A DNA stretch of 64,000 nt from contig NZ_CP108476.1 in the NCBI RefSeq assembly GCF_036226465.1, forward strand, positions 8,494,001 to 8,558,000, given 5' to 3'. This stretch comes from Kitasatospora sp. NBC_01250 (GTDB lineage Bacteria > Actinomycetota > Actinomycetes > Streptomycetales > Streptomycetaceae). The notes below the pieces were generated by a model, which was given only the letters and a program-made list of their open reading frames with translations, made no database searches and had not been told where the DNA came from. Shown here in pieces: positions 15,982 to 23,972 of this stretch; position 1 is the first letter of the stretch, and every line of letters begins with the position of its first letter. A program made the translations under genes and the position numbers.

Positions 15982-17184
15982 ATGAACAAGACCCGCCTGA
16001 CGGAGGAGTTCGCGGTGCGGCCACCCCTGGCGGGCGGCCTCGCCGTGCTCACCGCTTTCCGGCACCCCCGGCGCGGCCCGGTGGTCTGCCCCGCGGCGCC
16101 GCTGCTGGCCGCCTGGCTGCGGCGCCGCTCCTCGGGCGTGCGGCTCACCGGGCGCGCCCCGGACCTCGGGAGCACCGGCGCCGCGGGCCAACCGGGCGAC
16201 TGTGGAAGGGTGTTCACCCTCAGCTACCTCGACGGGAGCGACCACGCCGGGCGGCCCGGGCGGGCTGTGGGCATCGCCGTGCACGCCGCGCCGGGGCTGC
16301 TGGAGCTCGGGGCGTCGGCCATGGGCGCCTGGTCCGCGGCGCTGCGCACCCGGCGCCTGTTCGTGCCGGTGTCCGGTGGCGCCTGCACCGGCGGTCCCGG
16401 CGCCGAGCGCCCCAGCCCCGGATGGCCCACGCAGTCCACCGCCGCACGCCCGGGCGCCGTTGAACCCGGCCCCGGCTGCGCGCACGCCGCCGCGACCTGG
16501 CGGACGGTGTACGGGTTCCTCGCCCGGGGCGACACCGTCCTGCTGCTCGGGGCGGGCGCCGACGGAACGGACAGCGGCCCGCCGCCGCCCCTCGGCGCGG
16601 CCGGCCTGCTGCTGGCCGTGCGCACCGCGGCGGCGGCCCACCACGTCACGGTGCCCGACCCGGACCGGCTCTCCTTCGTCCAGTGGCCCTGCTCGGCGAC
16701 CGAGGAGGTCGCCGCCATCCTGGCCGTCCTGCGGGCCCGGTTCCCGCGGCTGCGCGGCCAGCACCCGGACCAGTGGTGCTACGCCGTCACCGACACCCGC
16801 GCCGCGGTGCGCGCGGCCGTGGCCGAGAGCGATCTGACGCTGGTGCTCCCGCCCGGCGCTCCCGGCGGGTCCGACCGGTCCCCAAGGTCCGACTGGTCCC
16901 CGGGCAGCGACTGGTACCCGCCCGGTCGGCGGCTGCACCTGCGCGAACTCGGTGACCTCGCTCCCGAACTCCTGGCCCCGGCCGCGACCCTGACGCTGCT
17001 GCCACCCTCCGGGTACCCGGCGAGCTCGCCGGGGCAGGCCGTGGTGATCGAGGCGCTCTCCGGACTGGGCCCGCTCAGCGTGGTGCGGCGCCGGATGGTC
17101 AGCGAGACCACCTGCGGCGTCGCGCACACCACACGGGGGCCCGCGCTCAGTCCGACAGGTCCCACAGCAGCCGGTAGTACCTGA
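15982..17184 (+). CDS. degenerate IspH/LytB-like protein
   Basis: A 400-residue protein with distant but recognisable similarity to IspH (HMBPP reductase, [4Fe-4S]). Aligned features: C166 in GPGCAHAAATWRTVYGFLARGDTVLLLG corresponds to the TCPxVxKVH..FxxxGxTVxLIGH block (only the key residues are conserved). FVQWPCSATEEVAAIL before ARFP corresponds to the TQTTLSxDDT block. C266 in QWCYAVTDTR corresponds to the DICYAT cysteine. The N-terminal GFCAGV motif is not evident; C36 or C135 might supply a third ligand. The substrate-binding HPE and SxN residues are missing, replaced by a Ser/Asp/Pro-rich repeat (about 295-312). It is probably not a true IspH. It is divergent from the ACP operon. Its end overlaps the phosphotransferase gene. 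Confidence 0.65.
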   Translation: MNKTRLTEEFAVRPPLAGGLAVLTAFRHPRRGPVVCPAAPLLAAWLRRRSSGVRLTGRAPDLGSTGAAGQPGDCGRVFTLSYLDGSDHAGRPGRAVGIAVHAAPGLLELGASAMGAWSAALRTRRLFVPVSGGACTGGPGAERPSPGWPTQSTAARPGAVEPGPGCAHAAATWRTVYGFLARGDTVLLLGAGADGTDSGPPPPLGAAGLLLAVRTAAAAHHVTVPDPDRLSFVQWPCSATEEVAAILAVLRARFPRLRGQHPDQWCYAVTDTRAAVRAAVAESDLTLVLPPGAPGGSDRSPRSDWSPGSDWYPPGRRLHLRELGDLAPELLAPAATLTLLPPSGYPASSPGQAVVIEALSGLGPLSVVRRRMVSETTCGVAHTTRGPALSPTGPTAAGST

Positions 17185-17947
17185 TCCGCTCGGCGTCCGG
17201 CGCGACCCCGTAGGCCTCCAGCAGCGTCTCCTCCCAGCCCGGACCGTAGTTCCACCGCGTGCTCCAGGTGGCGATGGCGAGGTCGGCCCACCGGTCGGCG
17301 ACGCCGAGGTCGCCGAGGTCGACGTGCCCGGTGCACGTGCCGTCGTCGCCGATCAGGGTGTTGGGGGCGCAGGCGTCGCCGTGGCAGACGACGAGCTCGT
17401 CGACCGGCGGGATGTCGGCGAGCAGGTCGAGCGCGCGCTCGGCGGTGCCGACGTGCCGCAGGTCCTCATGCCAGTCCGCCGGGTCGATCCGGCCTGCTGC
17501 CGCCCGCGCGTGCACCGCCGCCAGCCGCCGTTCGGCCGACCAGTCGAACGGGCAGTCCGGGACGGGCAGCGCGGTGTGCAGGGCACGCAGCCCGGCACCG
17601 ATCGCGCGCACCGCGGTGCCCGGATCACGCTTCCAGTGGTCGTCGACCGCCATGCGTCCGGGCAGGCCGTCGGTGACGATCCAGGACCCCGCCTCGTCCG
17701 CGCCCTCGTCGAGCACCCGGGGCACCACGGTGAACCTCGCCGCCCACCGCAGGCGCAGCACCTCGGCCGAGAGGTCGATTCCGCCGGCGCCGGGCGTCCA
17801 TTTCACGAACTGCCGTGCTGCCAGGCCGACCTGGAAGGTCAGGCCGCCAACTCCGTTCTGCCACACGGCCCGCACGGGCCGTCCGGCGGCGAACTCGGTG
17901 ACGATCTGCGGCACCTCGACCGGCCCCTGGGGCGCCATCGCAATCAT
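17147..17947 (-). CDS. APH(3')-like aminoglycoside phosphotransferase family protein
   Basis: A 266-residue kinase-fold protein. The Brenner/catalytic motif VCHGDACAPNT (D191, N196) and the metal-binding VDLGDLGVADRWADLA (D210) match APH(3')-type enzymes closely, including the C-terminal WDLSD-type ending. It may phosphorylate an aminoglycoside or another small hydroxylated compound; chromosomal streptomycete homologues are often silent or of unknown substrate. ATG 17947 and ATG 17938 are both possible; neither has a strong ribosome site. Its 3' end overlaps the IspH-like gene by 38 bp on the opposite strand. Confidence 0.85.
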   Translation of the reverse strand: MIAMAPQGPVEVPQIVTEFAAGRPVRAVWQNGVGGLTFQVGLAARQFVKWTPGAGGIDLSAEVLRLRWAARFTVVPRVLDEGADEAGSWIVTDGLPGRMAVDDHWKRDPGTAVRAIGAGLRALHTALPVPDCPFDWSAERRLAAVHARAAAGRIDPADWHEDLRHVGTAERALDLLADIPPVDELVVCHGDACAPNTLIGDDGTCTGHVDLGDLGVADRWADLAIATWSTRWNYGPGWEETLLEAYGVAPDAERIRYYRLLWDLSD

Positions 17948-18070
17948 CGGGCCATTCTGGCCCGGGCGACCGGGGCCGGGCCACCCGTTTGCGGGAAGCC
18001 CGGCCCCGCGCGCCCGGCAACATCCGCCGGACAGGCCCTACGCCCGGCCCTGCGGCGCGCGTGCCACCGG

Positions 18071-18244
18071 TCAGTCCTTGAAGGCGTCCTTGACCTTCTC
18101 GCCCGCCTGCTTGACGTCGCCGCTGACCTGGTCGGCCTTCCCCTCCGCGGTCAGGCGCTCGTTGCCGACGGCCTTGCCGGCCGCCTCCTTCGCCTTCCCC
18201 TTCGCCTTCTCCGCGATGTTCTTGGCCTTGTCCTCGCCGCTCAT
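18071..18244 (-). CDS. CsbD-family stress protein
   Basis: A 57-residue, highly charged, helical protein with Lys/Glu/Ala-rich repeats (KAKNIAEKAKGKAKEAAGK, then GNERLTAEGKADQVSGDV), the signature of CsbD-like (PF05532) general-stress proteins. Its biochemical role is unknown; in Bacillus csbD is under sigma-B. ATG 18244 follows GAGGAGGA. It is a single gene between the phosphotransferase and a small hypothetical. Confidence 0.93.
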   Translation of the reverse strand: MSGEDKAKNIAEKAKGKAKEAAGKAVGNERLTAEGKADQVSGDVKQAGEKVKDAFKD

Positions 18245-18387
18245 GGCGTCCTCCTCGATGCTGCCCAAGGCTGGTCGGTCCAGCGCTGCGTGCCGGGCGC
18301 CTGCCCCGATCGGGCGGGTTCATGCGGACAGACCCCGGGCTCCCGGTCCGGCGGCGTGGCCAGAACCGTGGTCCGCCACGGGCCGCG

Positions 18388-18393
18388 TACAGT
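18388..18393 (+). promoter_or_regulatory. -10-like box for leaderless transcript
   Basis: TACAGT is followed by exactly 7 nt and then ATG 18401. No ribosome site is visible. Confidence 0.4.
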
Positions 18394-18400
18394 GCCGGGT

Positions 18401-18691
18401 ATGTCTGATATGCCGGTGGAGTTGCGGGTCGAGCCGCTGGGTGACCACGAGTACCTCGTCGCGGTCGTCGGCGGCGAACAGAGGGCCGAGTCCCGGTTCC
18501 GCGCCACCCCCGACGTGATGGCGGAACTGGGTGCCGGTGACGAGGCCGAGCAGCGCGTCGTCCGGGAGAGCGCCGCGTTCCTGCTCGACCACCAGCCCTT
18601 GGTCGACCTCCCGCCGATGATCGATCTGGCGGACGTCGCCGCGGCCTACGACGGCTACCTCGACGACCTGCGGCTACGGCTGTCCCGCTGA
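18401..18691 (+). CDS. conserved hypothetical protein
   Basis: A 96-residue acidic soluble protein with good codon bias. The first part is beta-rich (VELRVEPLGDHEYLVAVVGGE) and the rest helical (ESAAFLLDHQPLVDLPPMIDLADVAAAYDGYLDDLRLRL). It has no signal peptide or known motif that I can name. The start lies 7 nt after a TACAGT box, consistent with leaderless expression. Its last 18 bp overlap the end of the convergent uracil-DNA-glycosylase gene. Confidence 0.75.
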   Translation: MSDMPVELRVEPLGDHEYLVAVVGGEQRAESRFRATPDVMAELGAGDEAEQRVVRESAAFLLDHQPLVDLPPMIDLADVAAAYDGYLDDLRLRLSR

Positions 18692-19477
18692 GCCGGGCGG
18701 CGGGGGCTCCACCGCGCCGGGTCGGTCCACCGCCAGGCCGGCCGTGTGCGCCGCCGTGGCGAGCACCTCGCGCAGCATCGCCGGGGTGAGCCGGCCGGTG
18801 AAGACGTTGCGCTGGCTCACGTGGTAGCAGCCGAACAGCGTCACCGGTGCGCCCGCCCCGTCGTCGGCGGCCACCAGGGTCGTCCGCACCCCGTGGCCGA
18901 ACCGCGGTCGCGGCCGGGGCACCTGCCAGCCGGCCGACTCCAGGGCCGGCAGCACGGCCTGCCAGCCGAAGGCGCCCAGCACGACGACGCAGCGCACGGT
19001 CGGCCGCAGCAGCTCCAGCTCGCGGGCCAGCCACGGGCGGCAGGTGTCCCGCTCGCCCGGCGTGGGACGGTTCTGCGGCGGCGCGCAGCGCACGGGGGCG
19101 GTGACCCGGACGCCGGACAGTGCCAGGCCGTCGTCCTGCCGGGTCGCGGTCGGCTGGGAGGCCAGCCCGAGCCCGTGCAGCGTCGCGTACAGCAGGTCAC
19201 CGGCCCGGTCACCGGTGAACATCCGGCCGGTCCGGTTCGCGCCGTGTGCCGCGGGCGCCAGGCCGATGACCGCCAGGGCGGCGTCCACGGGCCCGAACCC
19301 GGGCACCGGGCGCCCCCAGTACTCCCAGTCACGGAATGCGGGACGCTTGATACGGGCGGCCTCCTCCCACCAGGCCACCAGGCGCGGGCAGGCCCGGCAA
19401 CGGACCACCTGCCCGTCCAGTTCGACCAGCGTGCGGGCCCGGGCGGCCGAGCGGACGGGAAAGTCGGCCTCGGACAT
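18674..19477 (-). CDS. family 5-type (UdgB-like) uracil-DNA glycosylase
   Basis: A 267-residue Fe-S uracil-DNA glycosylase. The glycosylase motif GLAPAAHGANRTGRMFTGD is the UdgB/family 5 signature, in which the activating Asp or Asn of other families is replaced by Ala. Candidate [4Fe-4S] ligands are the cysteines in RCRACPRLV and in VRCAPPQNR...DTCRPWL. The second active motif is GCYHVSQRN (H-x-S). It removes uracil and related damaged bases from DNA. ATG 19477 follows GGAGGAG, while the longer frame to 19600 has no support. It is divergent from the DUF488 gene. It is a separate enzyme from the UNG-like fusion at 22273. Confidence 0.92.
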   Translation of the reverse strand: MSEADFPVRSAARARTLVELDGQVVRCRACPRLVAWWEEAARIKRPAFRDWEYWGRPVPGFGPVDAALAVIGLAPAAHGANRTGRMFTGDRAGDLLYATLHGLGLASQPTATRQDDGLALSGVRVTAPVRCAPPQNRPTPGERDTCRPWLARELELLRPTVRCVVVLGAFGWQAVLPALESAGWQVPRPRPRFGHGVRTTLVAADDGAGAPVTLFGCYHVSQRNVFTGRLTPAMLREVLATAAHTAGLAVDRPGAVEPPPPGSAGQP

Positions 19478-19580
19478 GGTCCACCAGCTCCTCCGGGGTA
19501 GCCGCACCGGTGAGGCCGTCGGCCGCGACGCGGCGGACGAACGGCACGATCCGCACCACGATCTGCCACGGAGGGCAGCC

Positions 19581-19982
19581 ATGGCCAGCACCAAGGACAT
19601 CAGATGTCACCGCGTCTACGAGGAAACCTCGCCCGAGGACGGCACCCGGGTGCTGGTGGACCGGCTCTGGCCGCGCGGGCTGCGCAAGGACGACGCCCAC
19701 CTCGACGCGTGGCTGCGCGACGTCGCCCCGTCGACCGAGCTGCGGCAGTGGTACGGCCATGACCCGGAGCGTTTCCAGGAGTTCCGCCGGCGCTACCTCG
19801 CGGAACTGCGCGACTGCGACCACCGGGAGGCGCTGCACGAACTCGGCGAGCTGGCCCGCCACGGGCGGGTCACCCTGCTCACCGCCACCTGCGACGTCGA
19901 CCACAGCCAGGCCGCCGTGCTGGCCGACCGGCTCTCCCGCCGACGGCCTCCATGGACGGTGCCCACGGACGGCGCCCGCTGA
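19581..19982 (+). CDS. DUF488 family protein (YeaO-like)
   Basis: A 133-residue member of DUF488/YeaO. Diagnostic blocks are RVLVDRLWPRGLRK, LRQWYGHDPERFQEFRRRY and VTLLTATCDVDHSQAAVL. Function is unknown across the family. ATG 19581 follows GGAGGG. The region just after the stop (about 19960-20000) holds short imperfect ACGGACGGCGC-type repeats of no clear use. Confidence 0.9.
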   Translation: MASTKDIRCHRVYEETSPEDGTRVLVDRLWPRGLRKDDAHLDAWLRDVAPSTELRQWYGHDPERFQEFRRRYLAELRDCDHREALHELGELARHGRVTLLTATCDVDHSQAAVLADRLSRRRPPWTVPTDGAR

Positions 19983-20116
19983 CGGCGCCGACGGACGGCG
20001 CACCGCGGTGTGCGCGCCTCGCCCAGCCGGTGGACAGCCGGTGCCGCGTGCGTCGTCCGCGGCGCGCCGGGGTAGGCGGTAGGGAACATGTCCGGCGAAC
20101 CCCGGGAGGAGTGGCG

Positions 20117-21385
20117 ATGGCCGACCGACAGGACGCGCAGGTCGTCGTGATCGGAGCCGGCCCCGCGGGCTCCGCCGCGGCGGCCCACCTGGCCCGGGCG
20201 GGGGTCGACGTCCTGCTGCTGGAGAAGGACGTCTTCCCCCGGGACAAGGTCTGCGGCGACGGCCTGACCCCGCGCGGTGTGCACCAGTTGCTGCGGCTGG
20301 GGATCGATGTCGGCGCCCCGGGCTGGCGGCGCTCGCGCGGCATGCGCCTGCACTGCTCGGGCCGTCGCGTCGACGTCGACTGGCCGGCGCTCGGCGGCTA
20401 CCCCGACTTCGGGCTCACCCGGACCCGCCACGACTTCGACCACCTGCTCGCCCAGCACGCCCAGGGCGCCGGTGCCCGGCTGCACACCGGGACCAAGGTC
20501 ACCGCCCCGCTCACCGACGCCGCCGGGCGCCTCACGGGCGTCACCGCCGTGACCCCCGGGGGCGGCACCGCCGAGTTCCGCGCGCCGCTGGTCATCGCCG
20601 CCGACGGCGCCTCCGCCCGCACCGCGCTCGCCCTGGGCTGGCAGCGCGACCAGCGCAGCCCGATGGCGACCGCCGTTCGCCGCTACTACCGCAGCCGGGC
20701 CCTGGCGGAGGACGAGTATCTGCAGCTCTGGGCCGACGTGCGCTGCGCCGGTAGCGGGCACGACCTGCCCGGCTACGGCTGGGCCTTCCCGCTCGCCGAC
20801 GGCCGGGTGAACATCGGCCTCGGCGGCCTGCCGCACCGCCGCCACGGCGCCACCGACCTGCGGGCCACCCTGCGCGAGTGGGTCGACCAGCTGCCCGCCC
20901 ACTGGGAGCTGGACGAGCAGCACGCGGAGGACCCGCCGCGCAGCGCCGCGCTGCCGATGGGCCTCAACCGGCGCCCCCAGTACCGGCGGGGTCTGCTGGT
21001 GCTCGGCGACAGCGCGGGCATGATCAGCCCCTGGAGCGGTGAGGGCATCGCCCAGGCCATGGAGGCCGCCGAGGTGGCGGCCGACACGGTCGCCCTCGCC
21101 CTGACCCGGCCGCCGGGCCTGCGCCGCGAACAGGCGCTGCAGCACTACCCGGCCGAGGTGGACCACCGCTGGGGCCGCTACTACCGGCTCGGCAACGCCG
21201 TCGCCGCCCAGGTCTTCAGCCGGGTCGGCTACCGCCCCCTGCTCAGCCGCCGCATCATGACCAGCCCCACCGCGATCGGCCTGGTCGTCCGCCTGCTCAG
21301 CCAGGCCACCACCGCCCCGGCGCAGGACGGCATCGACTCGGTGCTCAACACCGCGCTGCGCCTGGTACCGAAGCTGCGCCGCTAG
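20117..21385 (+). CDS. geranylgeranyl reductase family FAD-dependent oxidoreductase
   Basis: A 422-residue flavoprotein of the geranylgeranyl-reductase/PHBH superfamily. The N-terminal dinucleotide motif GAGPAGSAAAAHL is followed by the family-typical PRDKVCGDGLTPRGV. The second FAD motif is VIAADGASARTAL and the third is VLGDSAGMISPWSGEGIAQAM. Such enzymes reduce prenyl double bonds (menaquinone side chain, archaeal-type lipids) or hydroxylate small compounds. No isoprenoid genes are adjacent to decide. ATG 20117 follows GGGAGGAG. A single-gene unit. Confidence 0.9.
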   Translation: MADRQDAQVVVIGAGPAGSAAAAHLARAGVDVLLLEKDVFPRDKVCGDGLTPRGVHQLLRLGIDVGAPGWRRSRGMRLHCSGRRVDVDWPALGGYPDFGLTRTRHDFDHLLAQHAQGAGARLHTGTKVTAPLTDAAGRLTGVTAVTPGGGTAEFRAPLVIAADGASARTALALGWQRDQRSPMATAVRRYYRSRALAEDEYLQLWADVRCAGSGHDLPGYGWAFPLADGRVNIGLGGLPHRRHGATDLRATLREWVDQLPAHWELDEQHAEDPPRSAALPMGLNRRPQYRRGLLVLGDSAGMISPWSGEGIAQAMEAAEVAADTVALALTRPPGLRREQALQHYPAEVDHRWGRYYRLGNAVAAQVFSRVGYRPLLSRRIMTSPTAIGLVVRLLSQATTAPAQDGIDSVLNTALRLVPKLRR

Positions 21386-21418
21386 AGCCTGTCCGGCGAG
21401 CCCGTCCCGCGCGACCGG

Positions 21419-22090
21419 TCAGCGGCGTGCGGTGCGGCCGGTGGGCGGCGTGATGCGGACCCGCTCGGTGGCGGGGGCCCGCTCGATGTCGTCGAGCTGC
21501 GCGGTGATCGTGCCGCGCAGCTCGTCGTAGTCCTCGAAGCAGTGGTCGTTGAAGAGCGTGTGGCCCGTCCACATGAGGTTCGCGCACACCCGGGCCGGCA
21601 CCCCACCCGTCCGGGCGCCCATGCCGACCAGGGCCACCGACCCGATGCTGCCGGGCGCCTTCTGGTTCTGCAGGTGGATCGCCTGGAACGCGGCGGCGCA
21701 GGCGAGTGCGACGTTCAGCGTCTCGCTCACGTTCTGCGCGGACTGCGCCATGGTCGGCGCCGAGATCAGGAACCTCGGGTTGCTCGCTCCGGACGGCACG
21801 CACACCGCGCTGCCCACCGGGAGCCGGCCCGCGAAGTGGTCGCGGATCGCGCGCTGCACCCGCAGCTGGATGCCCGCGCCGAGGTGCCGCTTGATGGCGG
21901 CGTCGACCCCACCGTCCATCCGGCCACGGGAGTTGGTGGGGCTGACCCAGGCGTCGACCTGCTCGTCGAGGATCGATCCGCTGCGGATCTCGACCCCCGG
22001 GGTGTCGGCGAACGCCGCTCGCCAGGCCGCCACCACCGGGGCGTTGATGTCGGTCAGGACCACCCTGAGCGGCGACGGCACGCGGTTCAC
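21419..22090 (-). CDS. macrodomain (ADP-ribose-binding) protein, partner candidate of the ART fusion
   Basis: A 223-residue protein dominated by a macrodomain. Landmarks are VDAWVSPTNSRGRMDGGV (the Asn and GG-V ADP-ribose loop, about residues 45-63) and VALVGMGARTGGVPARVCA (the phosphate loop, about 155-175). Macrodomains bind or remove ADP-ribose. The start is GTG 22090 because GGGAG lies about 12 nt upstream; the frame stays open to 22210 but without a ribosome site. It is divergent from a protein carrying an ADP-ribosyltransferase domain, 182 bp between starts, suggesting that it reverses or neutralises that enzyme. That partnership is an inference from position and chemistry. See the finding on this locus. 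Confidence 0.82.
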   Translation of the reverse strand: MNRVPSPLRVVLTDINAPVVAAWRAAFADTPGVEIRSGSILDEQVDAWVSPTNSRGRMDGGVDAAIKRHLGAGIQLRVQRAIRDHFAGRLPVGSAVCVPSGASNPRFLISAPTMAQSAQNVSETLNVALACAAAFQAIHLQNQKAPGSIGSVALVGMGARTGGVPARVCANLMWTGHTLFNDHCFEDYDELRGTITAQLDDIERAPATERVRITPPTGRTARR

Positions 22091-22272
22091 GGTCAATTCT
22101 CTGCTCCCATCGAAGGCACTCGCCCAACTCCTGGCACTCACGACGCTACGGCTCCCCACTGACAGCGGTTCTGACGGTCCGCCGGTGCTGTCACACCCGG
22201 TTGCTACCACTGTGGAAGCCCGACGATCAGCCCGCCATCAGCACGAATGCGACGATTCGGAGTCCCACCGCC

Positions 22273-23898
22273 ATGACCGATGCCGCCACCCCCGCCCAGC
22301 CCGAACCGAACGACCCGCTGGCGCTCGCGGACCTCTTCCAGGGCGGCGGCGAACCGTGGCTCCCGCTGCTGAAGCCGGTGATCGAGGCGCAGCCGGGCGC
22401 CGCGGCCTTCATCGGTCCGGCGCGCGGCCCGGAGGTCGTCCCGGTGCGCGAACTGACCTTCCAGGCGCTCAAGCCGCACGCGCCGGAGAAGTGGCGGGTG
22501 GTGGTCTTCGGTCAGAACCCGTACCCGCGGCCGGAGAGCGCCACGGGCATCGCCATGTTCGACAACACCTTCCACGACTGGACGGACAGCCAGTTCGGCA
22601 GGGTCGTCAGCATCCGCTGCATCATCAAGGCGGCGGCGATGTGGAAGCACGGCATCCCGAAGAAGACCCCGATCGCCGACATACGCGCGCTGTTGAAGGA
22701 GCAGGACACCGTCCAGCCGCCGGAGTGGTTCCAGGCGATGCTGACGCAGGGCGTGCTGCTGCTGAACGCGGCGCTCACCGCCAGCGGCGACGGGGCGATG
22801 GGACCGGAGCAGCACACCGCGTTCTGGCGGCCGGTCGCCGAACGGATCGTCGAGGAGATCCTCCGGGCCAAGCAGCACGCCGCCGAGGAGGACCGCGGTG
22901 TGGTCTTCGCCTGGTGGGGGGCGCACGCCCGCAGCCTCAAGCGGGTCGTCCTGCGGATGCAGAAGAAGTACCCCGGGGTCGAGGTCCGGCACATCGACCA
23001 CCCCAACCCCGCGGCGCAGGGCGACATCTTCTGCGACGGCGACCACTTCGCGACGGTGAACACCGTCCTCGCCTCGCTGGGTACCGAGGAGATCGACTGG
23101 CTGCCCAGCAGCGGCTGGAACACGGCCGTGGCGGGGCCGGGCGGCACCGGCGGCGACACCGCGCAGCGGATGGGCGCCTTCATCGCCTCCACCATGGAGC
23201 TGCACCAGCTCTACCTCGACCGCCTCGCCGGGGTGAAGGACGAGGGCCTCGTCCTGCCCGCCGTCACCGGGGTGTTCGACACCCCGCTGATGGACTTCCG
23301 TGACGCCGTGTCCCCGGTCGCGGGGCTGCTGTCCGGGCTGGACCGGTACGTCGAGCTGTCGCACGCGTTCGGCAGACGGCGCACCGACGAGGGGGCCGGC
23401 GGGCTGTCCGCCGACGCGATCGCGGCGCTGTACCTCTACACCTGCGAGTCCGCGTTCTACCGGGAGATCAACGCGATCCTGCGCTCCCCGGACCGCGGCA
23501 GGCTCGTGCCGTACCTGCCGTACCTGCCGTACCTGCGGCTGCTGTTCGCGGCCGTCGCCGAGCTCCCGGCCCGCACCCGGCCGCTGTGGCGCGGGGTGCC
23601 GCTGGACCTGCGGGCGCAGTACCCGCTGGGCCGGACGGTGACCTGGTGGGGCGTCTCCTCGTGCACCTCCAAGCCCGCCGTGGCGCGCTCCTTCCTCGGC
23701 AGCCGCGGCAAGCGCACGCTCTTCGAGGTGCATCCGCTGCGGGCCGCCGGCATCCAGGACTTCTCCGCGTTCACCGGCGAGGAGGAGTTCATCCTCCTGC
23801 CGGGCACGCAGCTGGAGGTGACGGACGTGCGGGCCGAACGCGGCGGGCTGTCCACCGTGACGCTCACCGAACTGCCCGAGCAGACCCTGGTCTCCTGA
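22273..23898 (+). CDS. uracil-DNA-glycosylase-like domain fused to R-S-E ADP-ribosyltransferase domain
   Basis: A 541-residue two-domain protein with no signal peptide. Residues about 70-275 read as a family 1 UNG fold: GQNPYP (80-85, normally GQDPYH), TQGVLLLNAALTA (uracil-contact N165), VFAWWGAHARSLK, and HIDHPNPAA (H243, normally HPSPLS), ending EEIDW. Residues about 380-520 read as a mono-ADP-ribosyltransferase: YTCESAFYREINAILR, R440 in LWRGV, SSCTS (462-466) and the ExE pair E503/E505 in GEEEFILLPGT. The R-S-E triad is complete, so the transferase is probably active. The Asp-to-Asn change makes ordinary glycosylase activity doubtful. A 9-bp CTGCCGTAC-type repeat gives LPYLPYLPYL. ATG 22273 is weakly served by CGGAG. 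It probably pairs with the divergent macrodomain gene. Confidence 0.82.
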   Translation: MTDAATPAQPEPNDPLALADLFQGGGEPWLPLLKPVIEAQPGAAAFIGPARGPEVVPVRELTFQALKPHAPEKWRVVVFGQNPYPRPESATGIAMFDNTFHDWTDSQFGRVVSIRCIIKAAAMWKHGIPKKTPIADIRALLKEQDTVQPPEWFQAMLTQGVLLLNAALTASGDGAMGPEQHTAFWRPVAERIVEEILRAKQHAAEEDRGVVFAWWGAHARSLKRVVLRMQKKYPGVEVRHIDHPNPAAQGDIFCDGDHFATVNTVLASLGTEEIDWLPSSGWNTAVAGPGGTGGDTAQRMGAFIASTMELHQLYLDRLAGVKDEGLVLPAVTGVFDTPLMDFRDAVSPVAGLLSGLDRYVELSHAFGRRRTDEGAGGLSADAIAALYLYTCESAFYREINAILRSPDRGRLVPYLPYLPYLRLLFAAVAELPARTRPLWRGVPLDLRAQYPLGRTVTWWGVSSCTSKPAVARSFLGSRGKRTLFEVHPLRAAGIQDFSAFTGEEEFILLPGTQLEVTDVRAERGGLSTVTLTELPEQTLVS

Positions 23899-23972
23899 GG
23901 GCCGGCCCCCGGCGGGCAGCGGGTCCGGTGGCGGCGGCCCGCCGGACACGGGATATCCTGGAGCGGAACGAC

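Noticed and set aside
15982..17184. Calling the IspH-like gene a true HMBPP reductase
   Set aside because: The GFCAGV motif and the substrate-binding residues are absent; only two cysteine blocks align.
22273..23898. Calling the fusion protein simply a uracil-DNA glycosylase
   Set aside because: Key catalytic residues are substituted and about a third of the protein is an R-S-E ADP-ribosyltransferase domain.
21419..23898. Naming the pair DarTG
   Set aside because: DarT has no UNG-like fusion or ecto-ART-style R-S-E signature, and DarTG is an operon; only the general logic is similar.
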